Positions 34,410 to 43,373 of a DNA stretch of 64,000 nucleotides are shown here, in pieces. The notes below the pieces were generated by a model. The model worked only from the letters and a program-made list of their open reading frames with translations, did no database searches and was not told the DNA's origin. The DNA lies in NCBI GenBank assembly GCA_934445035.1, contig CAKSDI010000004.1, positions 124,001-188,000 of the forward strand, written 5' to 3'. Made by a program: the position numbers and the translations under genes. The first letter of the stretch is position 1. Every line of letters begins with the position of its first letter. Source of the stretch: an uncultured Eubacteriales bacterium. Lineage in GTDB: Bacteria; Bacillota; Clostridia; Oscillospirales; Acutalibacteraceae.

Positions 34410-35350
34410 GCAAAAATAATAAAGTTGTTTGCGTATTAGGTCCCACAGCTTCGGGCAAAACAGAGCTTTCTCTTAAAATAGCCGAAAACTTCGGCGGAGA
34501 TATTATCTGTGCCGACTCAATGCAGATTTATAAGGATATTTCCATTGCTTCCGCCGCTCCCACAGAGGAAGAAAAAGCAAGAGCAAATCACAGGCTTTTC
34601 GAGTTTTTAGATCCGGATACGAATTTCAGCGCCGCGGATTATTGCGGGCTTGCCCGAAAGGAAATAGACGATTGCTTAAAATTTAACAGACTTCCAGTAC
34701 TAACCGGCGGCACGGGACTTTATATTTCCTCGCTTGCCGATAATATAATGTTCGGCGAAGAGGAAAAAGACGATAAGATAAGAATGACCCTTAAAGCAAG
34801 ACTTGAAAAAGAGGGCGCCGAACCGCTGTTTTGCGAACTTAAAAAAATCGATCCCGAGGCGGCAGGCAAGCTTCATATAAACAACACAAGAAGAATTATA
34901 AGATATTTGGAAATTTATTATAAAACGGGAAAGACTGCGACTTATTCGAACGAAATCTCAAAAAGCGTTCCCTCTCCTTATGATTTTATAATGATAGGCA
35001 TAAAATTTGCCGATAGGGCAAAGCTTTACGAAAGAATAGAAAAAAGGGCCGATATTATGTTAAATTGCGGTCTTTTGCAGGAAGCAAAGCTTGCCTTTGA
35101 GGATAAAAACGCATCTAAAACCTCAATTCAGGCGATAGGCCATAAAGAATTTTTCCCGTATTTTAAAGGCGAAGAGAGCCTTGAAAGCTGTATAGAAAAA
35201 TTCAAAACTTCTACAAGGCACTATGCTAAAAGACAGCTGTCCTGGTTTAACCGCGACAGCAGGATAAATTGGATCTATGCGGACATTGAGCCCGATATCT
35301 ATAAAAAAGCGGAACAAATACTTGAAAGTAACGGAGTGAAAAAGCCTTGA
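34406..35350 (+). CDS. miaA: tRNA dimethylallyltransferase MiaA
   Basis: The 314-residue P-loop enzyme has GPTASGKTELSLKIA (residues ~8-22), ICADSMQIYKD, LTGGTGLYISSL and the late RHYAKRQLSWFNRD motif. It transfers a dimethylallyl group to A37 of tRNAs that read UNN codons; MiaB then adds methylthio. The 4-base overlap with mutL, and with the HlyD-like gene downstream, shows tight translational coupling. The position after mutL is the common bacterial arrangement. Length is standard. Confidence 0.95.
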   Translation: MSKNNKVVCVLGPTASGKTELSLKIAENFGGDIICADSMQIYKDISIASAAPTEEEKARANHRLFEFLDPDTNFSAADYCGLARKEIDDCLKFNRLPVLTGGTGLYISSLADNIMFGEEEKDDKIRMTLKARLEKEGAEPLFCELKKIDPEAAGKLHINNTRRIIRYLEIYYKTGKTATYSNEISKSVPSPYDFIMIGIKFADRAKLYERIEKRADIMLNCGLLQEAKLAFEDKNASKTSIQAIGHKEFFPYFKGEESLESCIEKFKTSTRHYAKRQLSWFNRDSRINWIYADIEPDIYKKAEQILESNGVKKP

Positions 35351-36552
35351 AAGGGAATACTGTGCTAAAAGTTTTCTTGATACTTCTTGTATCGGTATTT
35401 ATAATTCATCAGGTCTATTCCTCTGTTTATAAGCCGATCTCAACGGTCAGTGCGGAGTATTACGAGAGTAACGACGGACTTGATTTTACAGGCTTTATAA
35501 TAAGGGAGGAAACCCCTGTAAGTCTTAATTCATCAGGCTCGCTTCACTATGTGGTATCAGACGGCGAGAGGGTCGCGAAAGACGGCGTTATAGCATATGT
35601 TTATGACTCAACGCAGGCGTCGGTAATAAACGAGCGCATTGAAGAGCTAAAAAATCAGATCTCGGATATAGAGGAAATTCAGGGCTATAACGATCAGAAA
35701 GCCGCCGATATCGACCAGATAAACGGAAAAGTGGTTTCGGCGCTTAATTCTTTGGAGCGAAGCTGTGCTTACGGAAATTTTGAAAATACCCGCGACAGAT
35801 TAAACGCTTTTCTTACCGCACTTAACCGCAGATCGACTGCCACCGGCGAGCAGACGGATTTTTCTTCTAACCTTGCAAGTCTTAAAGAAGAGCTTAATTC
35901 TCTTACTGCTTCTCTTCCTTCGCCTAAAGCTTCAGTAACGGCGGCAAGATCGGGATATTTTGTTTCCACGCTTGACGGTTACGAATCCGTGCTTAAAACA
36001 GATGATATTTCTAAAATAGATGAAAAATTCCTGACATCTTTAAAACCCGAAGAAAAAAGCGATAGCTATATCGGGAAGATAGTTTCGGATTATGAGTGGT
36101 ATATAGCGGCTCTTGTTGATGTTAACGATTCGCTTAAATATAAAGAGGGTGATTCTCTGACATTAAACACTACCCTTAAATCGGGACAGCAGTTGCCCGT
36201 AACCGTGAAAAAAATAAATATTATGGAAAACTCAAAAAAAGCTGTGATAATTTTTTCCTGCGAACAGATGAACAGCTCGCTTGCAGTGCTCAGAACTTCT
36301 TCTATGAGAGCGATAAGCAAGTCTTATTCGGGACTGCGAATTCCTAAAAAAGCGCTCAGAGTGGTAGACGGAAAAGCGGGAGTTTATGTGCTATCGGGAA
36401 TAAATGTTAAATTTGTGCCGGTAACGGTAACTTATAACACAGGCGATTACATTATCTGCGAGCAGAAAAAGAGCAACGATAATGTTTTGAGAATTTATGA
36501 CGCGGTAATAGTGAAAGGAAAGAATTTGTATGACGGCAAGGTCATCAGCTGA
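35347..36552 (+). CDS. HlyD-like membrane-anchored protein
   Basis: The 401-residue protein has an N-terminal membrane anchor (about residues 7-26). A lipoyl/barrel-sandwich half follows (FIIREETPVSLNSSGSLHYVVSDGERV), then a coiled-coil region (about 95-200; ERIEELKNQISDIEEIQ) and a second beta half with AARSGYFVSTLDGYE. This is the fold of HlyD/RND-type adaptor proteins, but no transporter ATPase or channel is nearby. Similar stand-alone proteins occur beside yggS-sepF in many Clostridia. The TTG start overlaps the miaA stop by 4 bases; GTG 35362 is an alternative with GAAAGGG before it. A cell-envelope role connected with division is possible but unproven. Confidence 0.68.
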   Translation: MKGNTVLKVFLILLVSVFIIHQVYSSVYKPISTVSAEYYESNDGLDFTGFIIREETPVSLNSSGSLHYVVSDGERVAKDGVIAYVYDSTQASVINERIEELKNQISDIEEIQGYNDQKAADIDQINGKVVSALNSLERSCAYGNFENTRDRLNAFLTALNRRSTATGEQTDFSSNLASLKEELNSLTASLPSPKASVTAARSGYFVSTLDGYESVLKTDDISKIDEKFLTSLKPEEKSDSYIGKIVSDYEWYIAALVDVNDSLKYKEGDSLTLNTTLKSGQQLPVTVKKINIMENSKKAVIIFSCEQMNSSLAVLRTSSMRAISKSYSGLRIPKKALRVVDGKAGVYVLSGINVKFVPVTVTYNTGDYIICEQKKSNDNVLRIYDAVIVKGKNLYDGKVIS

Positions 36553-37240
36553 GATCTTTGATGAAAACTTTAAAATTATAAAGGATAATATCGCCTCTGC
36601 GGCGCAGGCTTCTGGGAGAAAACCCGAGGATATAATAATTCTCGCCGCCACTAAAACGGTAAGTACCCAAACGATAAATTATGCCATAAATAAGGGCATA
36701 AAGTTTATCGGTGAAAACAGGGTGCAGGAGTTTTTGGGAAAATATGAGGATCTTGCGAATGTGAGAAAGCATTTTATAGGCCATCTTCAGAAAAACAAGG
36801 TAAAATACATAATCGATAAGGTGGAAATGATCGAATCGGTAAGCAGTTTGGCTCTTGCCGAAGAAATCTCAAAGCAGGCTGTGAAAAATAACCTTAAAAT
36901 GGATGTTTTGCTTGAGGTAAATATAGGAAAAGAAGAAAGCAAATCGGGATTTTTTGAGGAAGAAGTATCAGACGCGGTTTATAAAATCGCCGAAATGCCG
37001 GGAATTTGCGTAAAAGGTCTTATGGCTATACCCCCTGTTTGCACCGAAATTGACGGAAATTCCAAATATTTTTATAAAATGCATAAACTGTTTATTGACA
37101 TCGGGGGTAAAAAAATAGATAATAGTAGTATGGACTTTCTGTCGATGGGTATGTCCGGCGATTACAAAGAGGCGGTTTTAGAAGGCGCCAACATTGTAAG
37201 GATCGGAACCGCTCTTTTCGGCGAGAGAAACTATTTTTAA
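36530..37240 (+). CDS. yggS: YggS/YlmE-family pyridoxal phosphate homeostasis protein
   Basis: The 236-residue single-domain PLP-binding barrel has the PLP lysine in ILAATKTVS (about residue 42), IGENRVQEF, HFIGHLQKNKVKYI, LEVNIGKEESKSGF, GLMAIPP and a closing SMGMSGDYKEAV...RIGTALFG. The family buffers free PLP and is not a classical racemase. In Bacillus the orthologue YlmE lies in the ylm-divIVA cluster next to ftsZ; here too sepF, ylmH and divIVA follow. It overlaps the HlyD-like gene by 23 bases, with RBS AAAGGAAAG inside that gene. Confidence 0.92.
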   Translation: MTARSSAEIFDENFKIIKDNIASAAQASGRKPEDIIILAATKTVSTQTINYAINKGIKFIGENRVQEFLGKYEDLANVRKHFIGHLQKNKVKYIIDKVEMIESVSSLALAEEISKQAVKNNLKMDVLLEVNIGKEESKSGFFEEEVSDAVYKIAEMPGICVKGLMAIPPVCTEIDGNSKYFYKMHKLFIDIGGKKIDNSSMDFLSMGMSGDYKEAVLEGANIVRIGTALFGERNYF

Positions 37241-37253
37241 AAGGAGCGCTATT

Positions 37254-37727
37254 ATGGGATTGTTTGAAAGCATAAAGAATATTATGACTATTCCGGATGA
37301 CGATGATTTTGATGAGGATACCGAACAGGTAGAAGCCGACCCGGTCAAAAAACCTGCCTACAGGGAGGAGCCTTCTTCGAAAAAGCAGGAGTCCGCGCCC
37401 CGTATGATCAAATCAAAAAGCTTTAATTCACAAAATCAGGCGGCATCGCCGCAGATGCAGGTTGTGCTTGTTAAGCCCGATAGGTTTGAAGATGTCACGG
37501 CTATCGCCGATCATCTCAACGCTAAAAAAACCGTCGTTTTAAATCTTGAGTCAGCTAACCGCGAAACTTCAAGAAGAATTATCGACTTTTTAAGCGGCGT
37601 TGCTTATGCAAATCACGGCAATTTAAGAAAGGTTGCAAACAGCACCTTTATCATCGTTGCGAGCGATATCGATGTTTTAGGCGAGCTTATGCTTGACGAT
37701 TACGACGACAATAAGCTTTATTACTGA
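37254..37727 (+). CDS. sepF: Cell division protein SepF
   Basis: The 157-residue protein has a short amphipathic N-terminus (MGLFESIKNIM) for membrane binding, an acidic and Pro/Lys/Ser-rich linker (about 17-65), and a C-terminal SepF domain (about 70-157). That domain contains VVLVKPDRFEDVTAIADHL and VVLNLESANRETSRRIIDFLSGVAYA. SepF polymerises into rings and ties FtsZ to the membrane. The stop codon overlaps the ATG of ylmH by one base. ftsZ and ftsA are not in the window. Confidence 0.93.
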   Translation: MGLFESIKNIMTIPDDDDFDEDTEQVEADPVKKPAYREEPSSKKQESAPRMIKSKSFNSQNQAASPQMQVVLVKPDRFEDVTAIADHLNAKKTVVLNLESANRETSRRIIDFLSGVAYANHGNLRKVANSTFIIVASDIDVLGELMLDDYDDNKLYY

Positions 37728-38461
37728 TGGACTCTGAATTTATCACAGCCCGCGCGCTTGACTGCGCGAGGCTGGCAGAATTAAATTCATCATTTAAGTT
37801 TTTAGGCTTTTTATCGGAATCGGAGGCGGCAAGGGTCAGAGCGGCGCTTAAAAGTAAAGACTGCACAGTCGGTTTTTTCGGCGGGTATGAAAATGCCGAG
37901 AGAACGGTGCTTTGCTGCTGCCCTGAAAACTGCGAGCCTGCAGGATATCCTATTACTCCTGTTACATTTCGGTTCAGAATCTGCGACAAGCTTTCCCACA
38001 GGGATTTTTTGGGCGCTTTGACCGCGCTTAATATCGCAAGAGAAAAAATCGGCGATATTCTGATAGAAAGCGGAAGAGCCGTTGTATTTCTGCATAAGGA
38101 TATAGCGGATTACGCTGTAATGAATATCGGAAAGGTAGGCTCGGTCGGCGTAAAAGCAGAAAAAGGGTTTAGCGAGCCTTTGCCTCAAATGAAAAAGCCT
38201 GTCCTTATCAGGGCAACAGTTTCTTCTTTAAGGCTTGACTGCGTGATAAGCGAGCTTGCTAAGGTTTCGAGAAAAGAAGCCGCGGAGCTTATAGAGAGCG
38301 GATATGTTTTACTTAACTCTTTGCCTGCATCAAAGGCGACCGTAAAGCTCTGTGCGGGAGACACGGTGTCCGTCAGAAAAAAAGGAAAATTTAAAATTAT
38401 TTCTGATGAAGGTCTTTCCAAAAAGGGAAAGACTGTTATAAATTACGAAAAATATATTTAA
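37727..38461 (+). CDS. ylmH: YlmH-like S4-domain RNA-binding protein
   Basis: The 244-residue protein has an N-terminal YlmH region (about 1-170; GFFGGYENAERTVLCCCPE and LSHRDFLGALTALNIAREKIGDI, typical of the family) and a C-terminal S4 RNA-binding domain (about 175-240; RLDCVISELAKVSRKEAAELIESGYVLLN in outline). YlmH of Bacillus is a ribosome-rescue factor acting on obstructed 50S subunits and sits beside divIVA. The same order is kept here, sharing one base with sepF. YlmG, usually between SepF and YlmH, is missing. Confidence 0.9.
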   Translation: MDSEFITARALDCARLAELNSSFKFLGFLSESEAARVRAALKSKDCTVGFFGGYENAERTVLCCCPENCEPAGYPITPVTFRFRICDKLSHRDFLGALTALNIAREKIGDILIESGRAVVFLHKDIADYAVMNIGKVGSVGVKAEKGFSEPLPQMKKPVLIRATVSSLRLDCVISELAKVSRKEAAELIESGYVLLNSLPASKATVKLCAGDTVSVRKKGKFKIISDEGLSKKGKTVINYEKYI

Positions 38462-38481
38462 TTATAAAGGGGAGCCTTAAT

Positions 38482-39216
38482 ATGCTTAATTCAAAAGATG
38501 TAAGAAATGTTAAATTCGCCAAATCAGTGGGCGGATATAAGCAGGAAGAGGTAGATATATTCCTTGATAAGGTTGAAGTGGATTATGACCGCTTTGAAAG
38601 AACCTTAAAGGAGCAAACCGAGAAGATAGAAGCTTTGACCGGCGAAATCGAAACATATAAAAATTCGCAGTCGAGCATTCAGAGCGTTCTTGTAAGCGCA
38701 CAAAAGCTTGCCGATCAGATAGTTGCCGACGCAAGGACTAAAAGCGACGAGATAATCAAGGCGGCTGAAGATAAAATAGTAGAAATTACTAAGCGCGAGA
38801 ATGAAACTATTAAAAAATTCAAGGAAGACGACGCCGCACGCAAAGCCGCGGCAGACGCTGAATTTGAAGAAAAGAAAGCAGAGCACGAGAGAAAGCTCAA
38901 AGCTATCGAGATTGCAACGGACGATTGTATCGCCCGCCAGCAGCAGCTTTTTGACAGGGCAAGACTTGAAGTTGCCGCTTTCAAATCCGAGATCCTCAAT
39001 ATGTTTAAGGATCAGACCGCTCTTATTTCAAAGCTTCCCGACGCTGTTCCTATGGAGCCGGAAAAAATGGCAAAGGTACTCTCTGCTAAAATAGACGAGC
39101 AGCCGAAACCCGAAAAATTCATCGAGGCTGCCGATAAAGAAAAAAAGGCTCAAAAAGAGGATAAAAAGGAAGAGAAAAAAGAAGATAAAAAAGAAGAGCC
39201 TGCAAAAAAACAGTAA
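38482..39216 (+). CDS. divIVA: DivIVA-family cell division / pole-organising protein
   Basis: The 244-residue protein opens with the DivIVA lipid-binding motif (DVRNVKFAKSVGGYKQEEVDIFLDKVEVDYDRF). A long coiled coil covers about residues 30-150, with many Lys/Glu/Ala heptads, and the protein ends in a low-complexity Lys/Glu tail (about 215-244). DivIVA senses negative membrane curvature at septa and poles and recruits division or sporulation factors. The tail is unlike Bacillus DivIVA. It has its own RBS AAAGGGGAG 21 bases after ylmH. Confidence 0.92.
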   Translation: MLNSKDVRNVKFAKSVGGYKQEEVDIFLDKVEVDYDRFERTLKEQTEKIEALTGEIETYKNSQSSIQSVLVSAQKLADQIVADARTKSDEIIKAAEDKIVEITKRENETIKKFKEDDAARKAAADAEFEEKKAEHERKLKAIEIATDDCIARQQQLFDRARLEVAAFKSEILNMFKDQTALISKLPDAVPMEPEKMAKVLSAKIDEQPKPEKFIEAADKEKKAQKEDKKEEKKEDKKEEPAKKQ

Positions 39217-39237
39217 TTTTAAATCGGGAGGCATAAA

Positions 39238-39765
39238 ATGCTAACCTATATTTTAGCGATAGTTACAGGTCTTTTGGTAATAGGGGCGGACAGATATACA
39301 AAATATCTCATTCTTTTAAACCCCGAAAATTATAACGGAAAGACCTTTATAAAAGGATTTATAGACCTTGTTTATGTGGAAAACGGCGGCGGTGCCTGGG
39401 GGATGCTTTCGGGTTATACCTGGATACTTATTTCCGTTACCGCAGTCATTATGCTTGTGTGCATAGCGCTTTTGCTTAAATACGGCACGCAGGATAAATT
39501 GATGTTCTGGGCTATGACGCTTGTTTTATCAGGCGGAATAGGAAATATGATAGACAGAGTTTTCAGAAAAGGCTATGTTGTTGATTTTCTGCATTTTTCT
39601 TTCTTTAAATCTTTCCCCGTTTTCAATGTGGCGGATTGCGCGGTAGTGATAGGGGCGGCGCTTTTGATCCTTTATTTTTTAAAGGGAGCGATAAAAGACG
39701 CAAAGAAAAAACGCACCATGCACATAAAAGAAGCAGGTATCGGCACAGATGAAAATAATATGTGA
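39238..39765 (+). CDS. lspA: Lipoprotein signal peptidase (signal peptidase II)
   Basis: The 175-residue protein has four transmembrane helices (about 4-20, 62-82, 88-107 and 131-150). Catalytic aspartates lie in GGIGNMIDRVF (about 107) and FNVADCAVV (about 133), the aspartic-protease pair of LspA. It cuts prolipoprotein signal peptides before the lipid-modified Cys; clients in this window include the solute-binding lipoproteins at 6580, 43372 and 50176. It overlaps rluD by 17 bases, and lspA-rluD is a common Firmicute pair. RBS GGGAGG. Confidence 0.94.
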   Translation: MLTYILAIVTGLLVIGADRYTKYLILLNPENYNGKTFIKGFIDLVYVENGGGAWGMLSGYTWILISVTAVIMLVCIALLLKYGTQDKLMFWAMTLVLSGGIGNMIDRVFRKGYVVDFLHFSFFKSFPVFNVADCAVVIGAALLILYFLKGAIKDAKKKRTMHIKEAGIGTDENNM

Positions 39766-40669
39766 GTATAAGGGCGGCAGTGAAAACTGCCGTCTTGATG
39801 TGTTTACAGTAAAAAATTCCGAAATTTCGCGCTCGCGCGCGGCGGCGCTTATAGAAAGCGGAAATGTTTTGGTAAACGGAAAAGCGGCAAGTAAAAATCA
39901 AAAGCTTAAATCGGGCGATATGGTTCAGATAGAAATTCCCGAGGTCAAGGACTGCGAGATAGAGCCCGAAGATATTCCGCTTGATATCGTTTATGAGGAT
40001 AACGATCTGCTTGTTGTAAATAAGCCTAAGGGAATGGTCGTTCATCCGGCGGCGGGAAATTATTCAAAAACTTTGGTAAACGCGATACTTTTTCACTGCA
40101 AAGGCTCGCTTTCGGGGATAAACGGGGTTTTAAGACCCGGAATCGTGCATAGGATAGATAAAAACACGAGCGGTCTTTTGATAGTCGCTAAAAACGACTA
40201 TGCGCATAATAAGCTTGCTTTGCAGATAAAGGAGCACAGCTTTACAAGGGAATACGAGGCTGTGGTTTACGGAAATATCAAAGAAGATTCTCTTACGGTA
40301 AACGCGCCGATAGGCAGGCACCCGGTAAAGAGAAAGCAAATGACGGTAACGCTTAAAAATTCCAAAAACGCGGTAACGCACTGCACGGTGCTTGAAAGAT
40401 TTAAAAATTTCACGCATATCAGGCTTAAGCTTGAAACCGGCAGAACTCATCAGATAAGAGTTCATATGGCTTATATCGGGCACCCTGTTGCGGGCGACGA
40501 TGTTTACGGACCTAAAAAGGTGATAAAAAGCCTCGGCGGACAGTGCCTTCACGCTAAAAAAATAGGTTTTATCCACCCTGTCACGGGGGAGTACCTGGAG
40601 TTTGAAAGCGAACTGCCCGATTATTTTAAAAACTTTTTAGAGGAATGCAGAAAAAATGCCGATATTTGA
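39749..40669 (+). CDS. rluD: Ribosomal large subunit pseudouridine synthase, RluD family
   Basis: The 306-residue protein has an N-terminal S4 domain (about 15-75; SRSRAAALIESGNVLVNGKAA), then the RluA/RluD catalytic domain: VYEDNDLLVVNKPKGMVVHP, the catalytic Asp in HRIDKNTSGLL (about residue 132), and LETGRTHQIRVHMAYIGHPV. It converts specific uridines in 23S rRNA helix 69 or similar sites to pseudouridine; exact target is not readable from sequence. It overlaps lspA at the start and the HAD gene at the end by 14 bases. Confidence 0.9.
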   Translation: MKIICEYKGGSENCRLDVFTVKNSEISRSRAAALIESGNVLVNGKAASKNQKLKSGDMVQIEIPEVKDCEIEPEDIPLDIVYEDNDLLVVNKPKGMVVHPAAGNYSKTLVNAILFHCKGSLSGINGVLRPGIVHRIDKNTSGLLIVAKNDYAHNKLALQIKEHSFTREYEAVVYGNIKEDSLTVNAPIGRHPVKRKQMTVTLKNSKNAVTHCTVLERFKNFTHIRLKLETGRTHQIRVHMAYIGHPVAGDDVYGPKKVIKSLGGQCLHAKKIGFIHPVTGEYLEFESELPDYFKNFLEECRKNADI

Positions 40670-41495
40670 CGGTTACTTACTTATCAGCGATATCGACGGC
40701 ACTTTGCTTGACAACGGCATTTTGCCCGAGAAAAACTGTGAAAAAATAAAATATTTTATCTCCCACGGCGGAAAATTTTCACTGTCTACAGGGAGAGTGC
40801 TTAAGGCTGTTTCGGCGGTCACTGAAAAAATAGAGAATATCTCACCCTCTATTTTAGCAAACGGCGCTATGATCTATGATTTTAAAAACCGCTCTGTTTT
40901 ATTCGGTGATTATATAGGCGAAAGCGGCCACAGATTTGCCGAATATATTATAAAAAGCCACCCGGAAATAGGACTTGAAATTCATTCGAAAGATAATATT
41001 TTTTCCTTTAATGCCACGAAAGAAAATTCCGATCACGAAAAATATGAAAATTTCAAAGCTGAAAAAGCCGATTTTTCATATGTCGACTCTCTTGAGTGGA
41101 CAAAGGTGATATATCTTCCCGAGCCCGAATTTCACGGCGCGCTTGAAAAAGAGATAGATAATTCGAGCGCCGAGTGCGATTTTTTTAAGAGCTCCGCAAT
41201 GATATTCGGCGAGAGAAGACATTATTTTGAGCAGGTAAATAAAGGCGTTTCAAAAGCAAAAGCCGCAAAAAGACTTTGCGAAATTTTAAAAATAGATTCA
41301 AAAAAATGCTGTGCCGCGGGAGATTATTATAACGATCTTGAAGTGCTTAAAACTTCCGGTTACAGCGGAGTGCCTTATGAAGCGCCGGATGATATTAAAA
41401 GCGCAGCTGATGAAATTCTTTGCAGTGTGAAAAAAGGCTGTGTGGGAGATTTTATCGATAGGCTTGAAAATCGGATCAAAAACAGTTATAATTAA
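40656..41495 (+). CDS. Cof-type HAD-superfamily phosphatase
   Basis: The 279-residue protein has the HAD motif I ISDIDGTLLDNG (nucleophile Asp at about residue 13, acid Asp two on). Motif II is FSLSTGR, the lysine lies in KGVSKAKAAKRL (about 195), and motif IV is AAGDYYNDLEVL; a type IIB cap stands between. Such enzymes dephosphorylate sugar phosphates, flavin mononucleotide or other small metabolites; substrate is unclear. It overlaps rluD by 14 bases and precedes the transketolase genes by 30 bases, so a sugar phosphate is a fair guess. Confidence 0.85.
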   Translation: MPIFDGYLLISDIDGTLLDNGILPEKNCEKIKYFISHGGKFSLSTGRVLKAVSAVTEKIENISPSILANGAMIYDFKNRSVLFGDYIGESGHRFAEYIIKSHPEIGLEIHSKDNIFSFNATKENSDHEKYENFKAEKADFSYVDSLEWTKVIYLPEPEFHGALEKEIDNSSAECDFFKSSAMIFGERRHYFEQVNKGVSKAKAAKRLCEILKIDSKKCCAAGDYYNDLEVLKTSGYSGVPYEAPDDIKSAADEILCSVKKGCVGDFIDRLENRIKNSYN

Positions 41496-41525
41496 ACATA
41501 AGAAAAATCGGAAAGGAAGCTTAAA

Positions 41526-42359
41526 ATGGACAGTTTAAAGAAAAAAGAGCTTTTAAAGACCGCCGCCGATATAAGAATCGGAATAATCGAAGCGGTTCAC
41601 AGCGCTAAATCGGGTCATCCCGGAGGATCGCTTTCGTGTGCGGATATTCTTACCTATCTTTATTTTGAACATATGAATATCGATCCTAAAGATCCCAAAA
41701 AGGAGGACCGCGACCGTTTTGTTTTATCAAAAGGCCACGCCGCTCCGGGACTTTACAGCACTCTTGCAAACAGAGGCTATTTTGATGTAAGCGAGCTTAA
41801 AAATCTTCGCCATATAGGATCGTTTTTGCAGGGCCACCCCGATATGAAGCATACTCCGGGCGTTGATATGTCGAGCGGATCACTCGGTCAGGGAATTTCC
41901 GCCGCCTGCGGAATGGCGCTTTCGGCTAAGCATTTCGGTAATAACTTTAATGTTTACACCGTTCTCGGTGACGGCGAGCTTGAAGAAGGTCAGGTTTGGG
42001 AAGCGGCAATGTTCGCAGGAAACAAGGGACTTTCAAATCTCACCGCATTTATAGATTTCAATAATCTCCAGATAGACGGAACTATCGATGAAGTAAACTC
42101 CGCTAAACCTATCGATAAGAAATTCGAGGCGTTTAATTGGTATGTTATCACTATCGACGGTCACGATTTCGATCAGATAGAAGCGGCTCTTAAAGAAGCA
42201 AAGTCAGTTGATAAGCCTGTTGCTATAATTGCTAACACCGTTAAGGGCAAGGGCGTTTCATTTATGGAAAACCAGGTTTCCTGGCACGGAAGCGCTCCTA
42301 ACGACGAGCAGTATGAAACGGCAATGGCTGAATTAAAAGCATATAAAGCCGCGCTTTAA
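41526..42359 (+). CDS. Transketolase, N-terminal (thiamine-diphosphate-binding) subunit
   Basis: The 277-residue protein carries the pyrophosphate half of transketolase: HSAKSGHPGGSLSCADILTYLYF, DRFVLSKGHAAPGLYSTLA, and the ThDP motif GDGELEEGQVWEAAMFA (GDG about residues 149-151) with NNLQIDG. The C-terminal half is made as a separate protein by the next gene, 16 bases away. Two-subunit transketolases are common in Clostridia and Archaea, so this is not a frameshift. Together they move two-carbon units between ketose and aldose phosphates, supplying pentoses. RBS GAAAGGAAG. Confidence 0.93.
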   Translation: MDSLKKKELLKTAADIRIGIIEAVHSAKSGHPGGSLSCADILTYLYFEHMNIDPKDPKKEDRDRFVLSKGHAAPGLYSTLANRGYFDVSELKNLRHIGSFLQGHPDMKHTPGVDMSSGSLGQGISAACGMALSAKHFGNNFNVYTVLGDGELEEGQVWEAAMFAGNKGLSNLTAFIDFNNLQIDGTIDEVNSAKPIDKKFEAFNWYVITIDGHDFDQIEAALKEAKSVDKPVAIIANTVKGKGVSFMENQVSWHGSAPNDEQYETAMAELKAYKAAL

Positions 42360-42375
42360 AGGAGGATAAAATAAT

Positions 42376-43323
42376 ATGTCTGATATAAGAACAGTTGCCA
42401 CCCGTGCGGCATACGGCGAGGCTCTTGTAGAGCTTGGAAAACAGAGAGATGATTTCATCGTTTTAGACGCGGATCTTGCCGCCGCTACACAGACAGGTAA
42501 ATTCAAAAAAGAATTTCCCGATAGATTTTATGACTGCGGAATTGCAGAGCAGAATCTTATAAGCATTGCCGCAGGCGTTGCCGCCACAGGCAAAAAGGTT
42601 TTTGCAAGCTCTTTTGCAATGTTTGCCGCAGGAAGAGCTTTTGAGCAGGTAAGAAACTCAATAGGTTATCCTCATTTAAATGTTGTAATAGGCGCAACTC
42701 ACGCGGGAATTTCCGTCGGAGAAGACGGCGCAACTCACCAGTGCAACGAGGATATCGCGCTTATGCGTTCTATCCCGGGAATGACGGTTATCAACCCCGC
42801 TGATGAAACAGAGGCTAAAAAGGCGGTTAAAGCGGCTATCGATCACGACGGTCCGGTTTATATCCGTTTCGGCAGACTTGCAACACCTGTTTTATTCGAC
42901 GATAGCTATGACTTTAAAATAGGAAAAGGCGTTACTTTAAAAGACGGCTCTGATGTTACTATCATTGCTACAGGTCTTATGGTAAACGAGGCGCTTTTAG
43001 CTTATGATATTTTAAAGGAAAAAGGCATTAGTGCAAGAGTTATAAATATTGCGACCATTAAGCCGCTCGACTGCGAGCTTGTGCTTAAAGCCGCAAAGGA
43101 AACAGGCGCTATCGTTACAGCCGAAGAGCATTCGGTTATCGGAGGCCTCGGCGGAGCGGTAAGCGAGCTTGTTTGCGAAAACTGCCCCGTTCCTGTTATC
43201 AAGCTTGGAATTAATGATACTTTCGGTCATTCCGGCCCTGCGGCAAAGCTGCTTGACGAATTCGGTTTAAGAGCTGAAAATATCGCTCTTAAAGCAGAAG
43301 CCGCGCTTAAGCTTAAAAAATAA
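42376..43323 (+). CDS. Transketolase, C-terminal (pyrimidine-binding) subunit
   Basis: The 315-residue protein contains the PYR domain (TRAAYGEALVELG at the start, FYDCGIAEQNLISIAAG with the catalytic Glu, and FASSFAMFAAGRAFEQVRN) and a C-terminal transketolase domain with HSVIGGLGGAVSEL and FGHSGPAAKLLDEFGL. It pairs with the preceding subunit to make active transketolase. RBS AAAGGAGGA. It is the last gene of the long train from miaB and ends at a very strong terminator. Confidence 0.93.
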   Translation: MSDIRTVATRAAYGEALVELGKQRDDFIVLDADLAAATQTGKFKKEFPDRFYDCGIAEQNLISIAAGVAATGKKVFASSFAMFAAGRAFEQVRNSIGYPHLNVVIGATHAGISVGEDGATHQCNEDIALMRSIPGMTVINPADETEAKKAVKAAIDHDGPVYIRFGRLATPVLFDDSYDFKIGKGVTLKDGSDVTIIATGLMVNEALLAYDILKEKGISARVINIATIKPLDCELVLKAAKETGAIVTAEEHSVIGGLGGAVSELVCENCPVPVIKLGINDTFGHSGPAAKLLDEFGLRAENIALKAEAALKLKK

Positions 43324-43332
43324 TTTATGATA

Positions 43333-43373
43333 AAAAAAGCACAGACAAGATAAAATCTTGTCTGTGCTTTTTT
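43333..43373. terminator. Bidirectional terminator with perfect 19-bp stem
   Basis: AAAAAAGCACAGACAAGAT pairs perfectly with ATCTTGTCTGTGCTTTTTT around AAA. It serves both the transketolase operon and the converging peptide-binding gene, whose stop codon lies at its edge. Confidence 0.92.

Noticed and set aside
39130..39216. Lys/Glu-rich tail of DivIVA as a possible frameshift or repeat expansion
   Set aside because: The frame closes cleanly before lspA with normal spacing; low-complexity charged tails are common in DivIVA proteins of Clostridia.
41526..43323. Transketolase split over two ORFs, possibly a frameshifted gene
   Set aside because: Each half has its own ribosome site and start, complete domains and a clean 16-base gap; two-subunit transketolases are normal in Clostridia.
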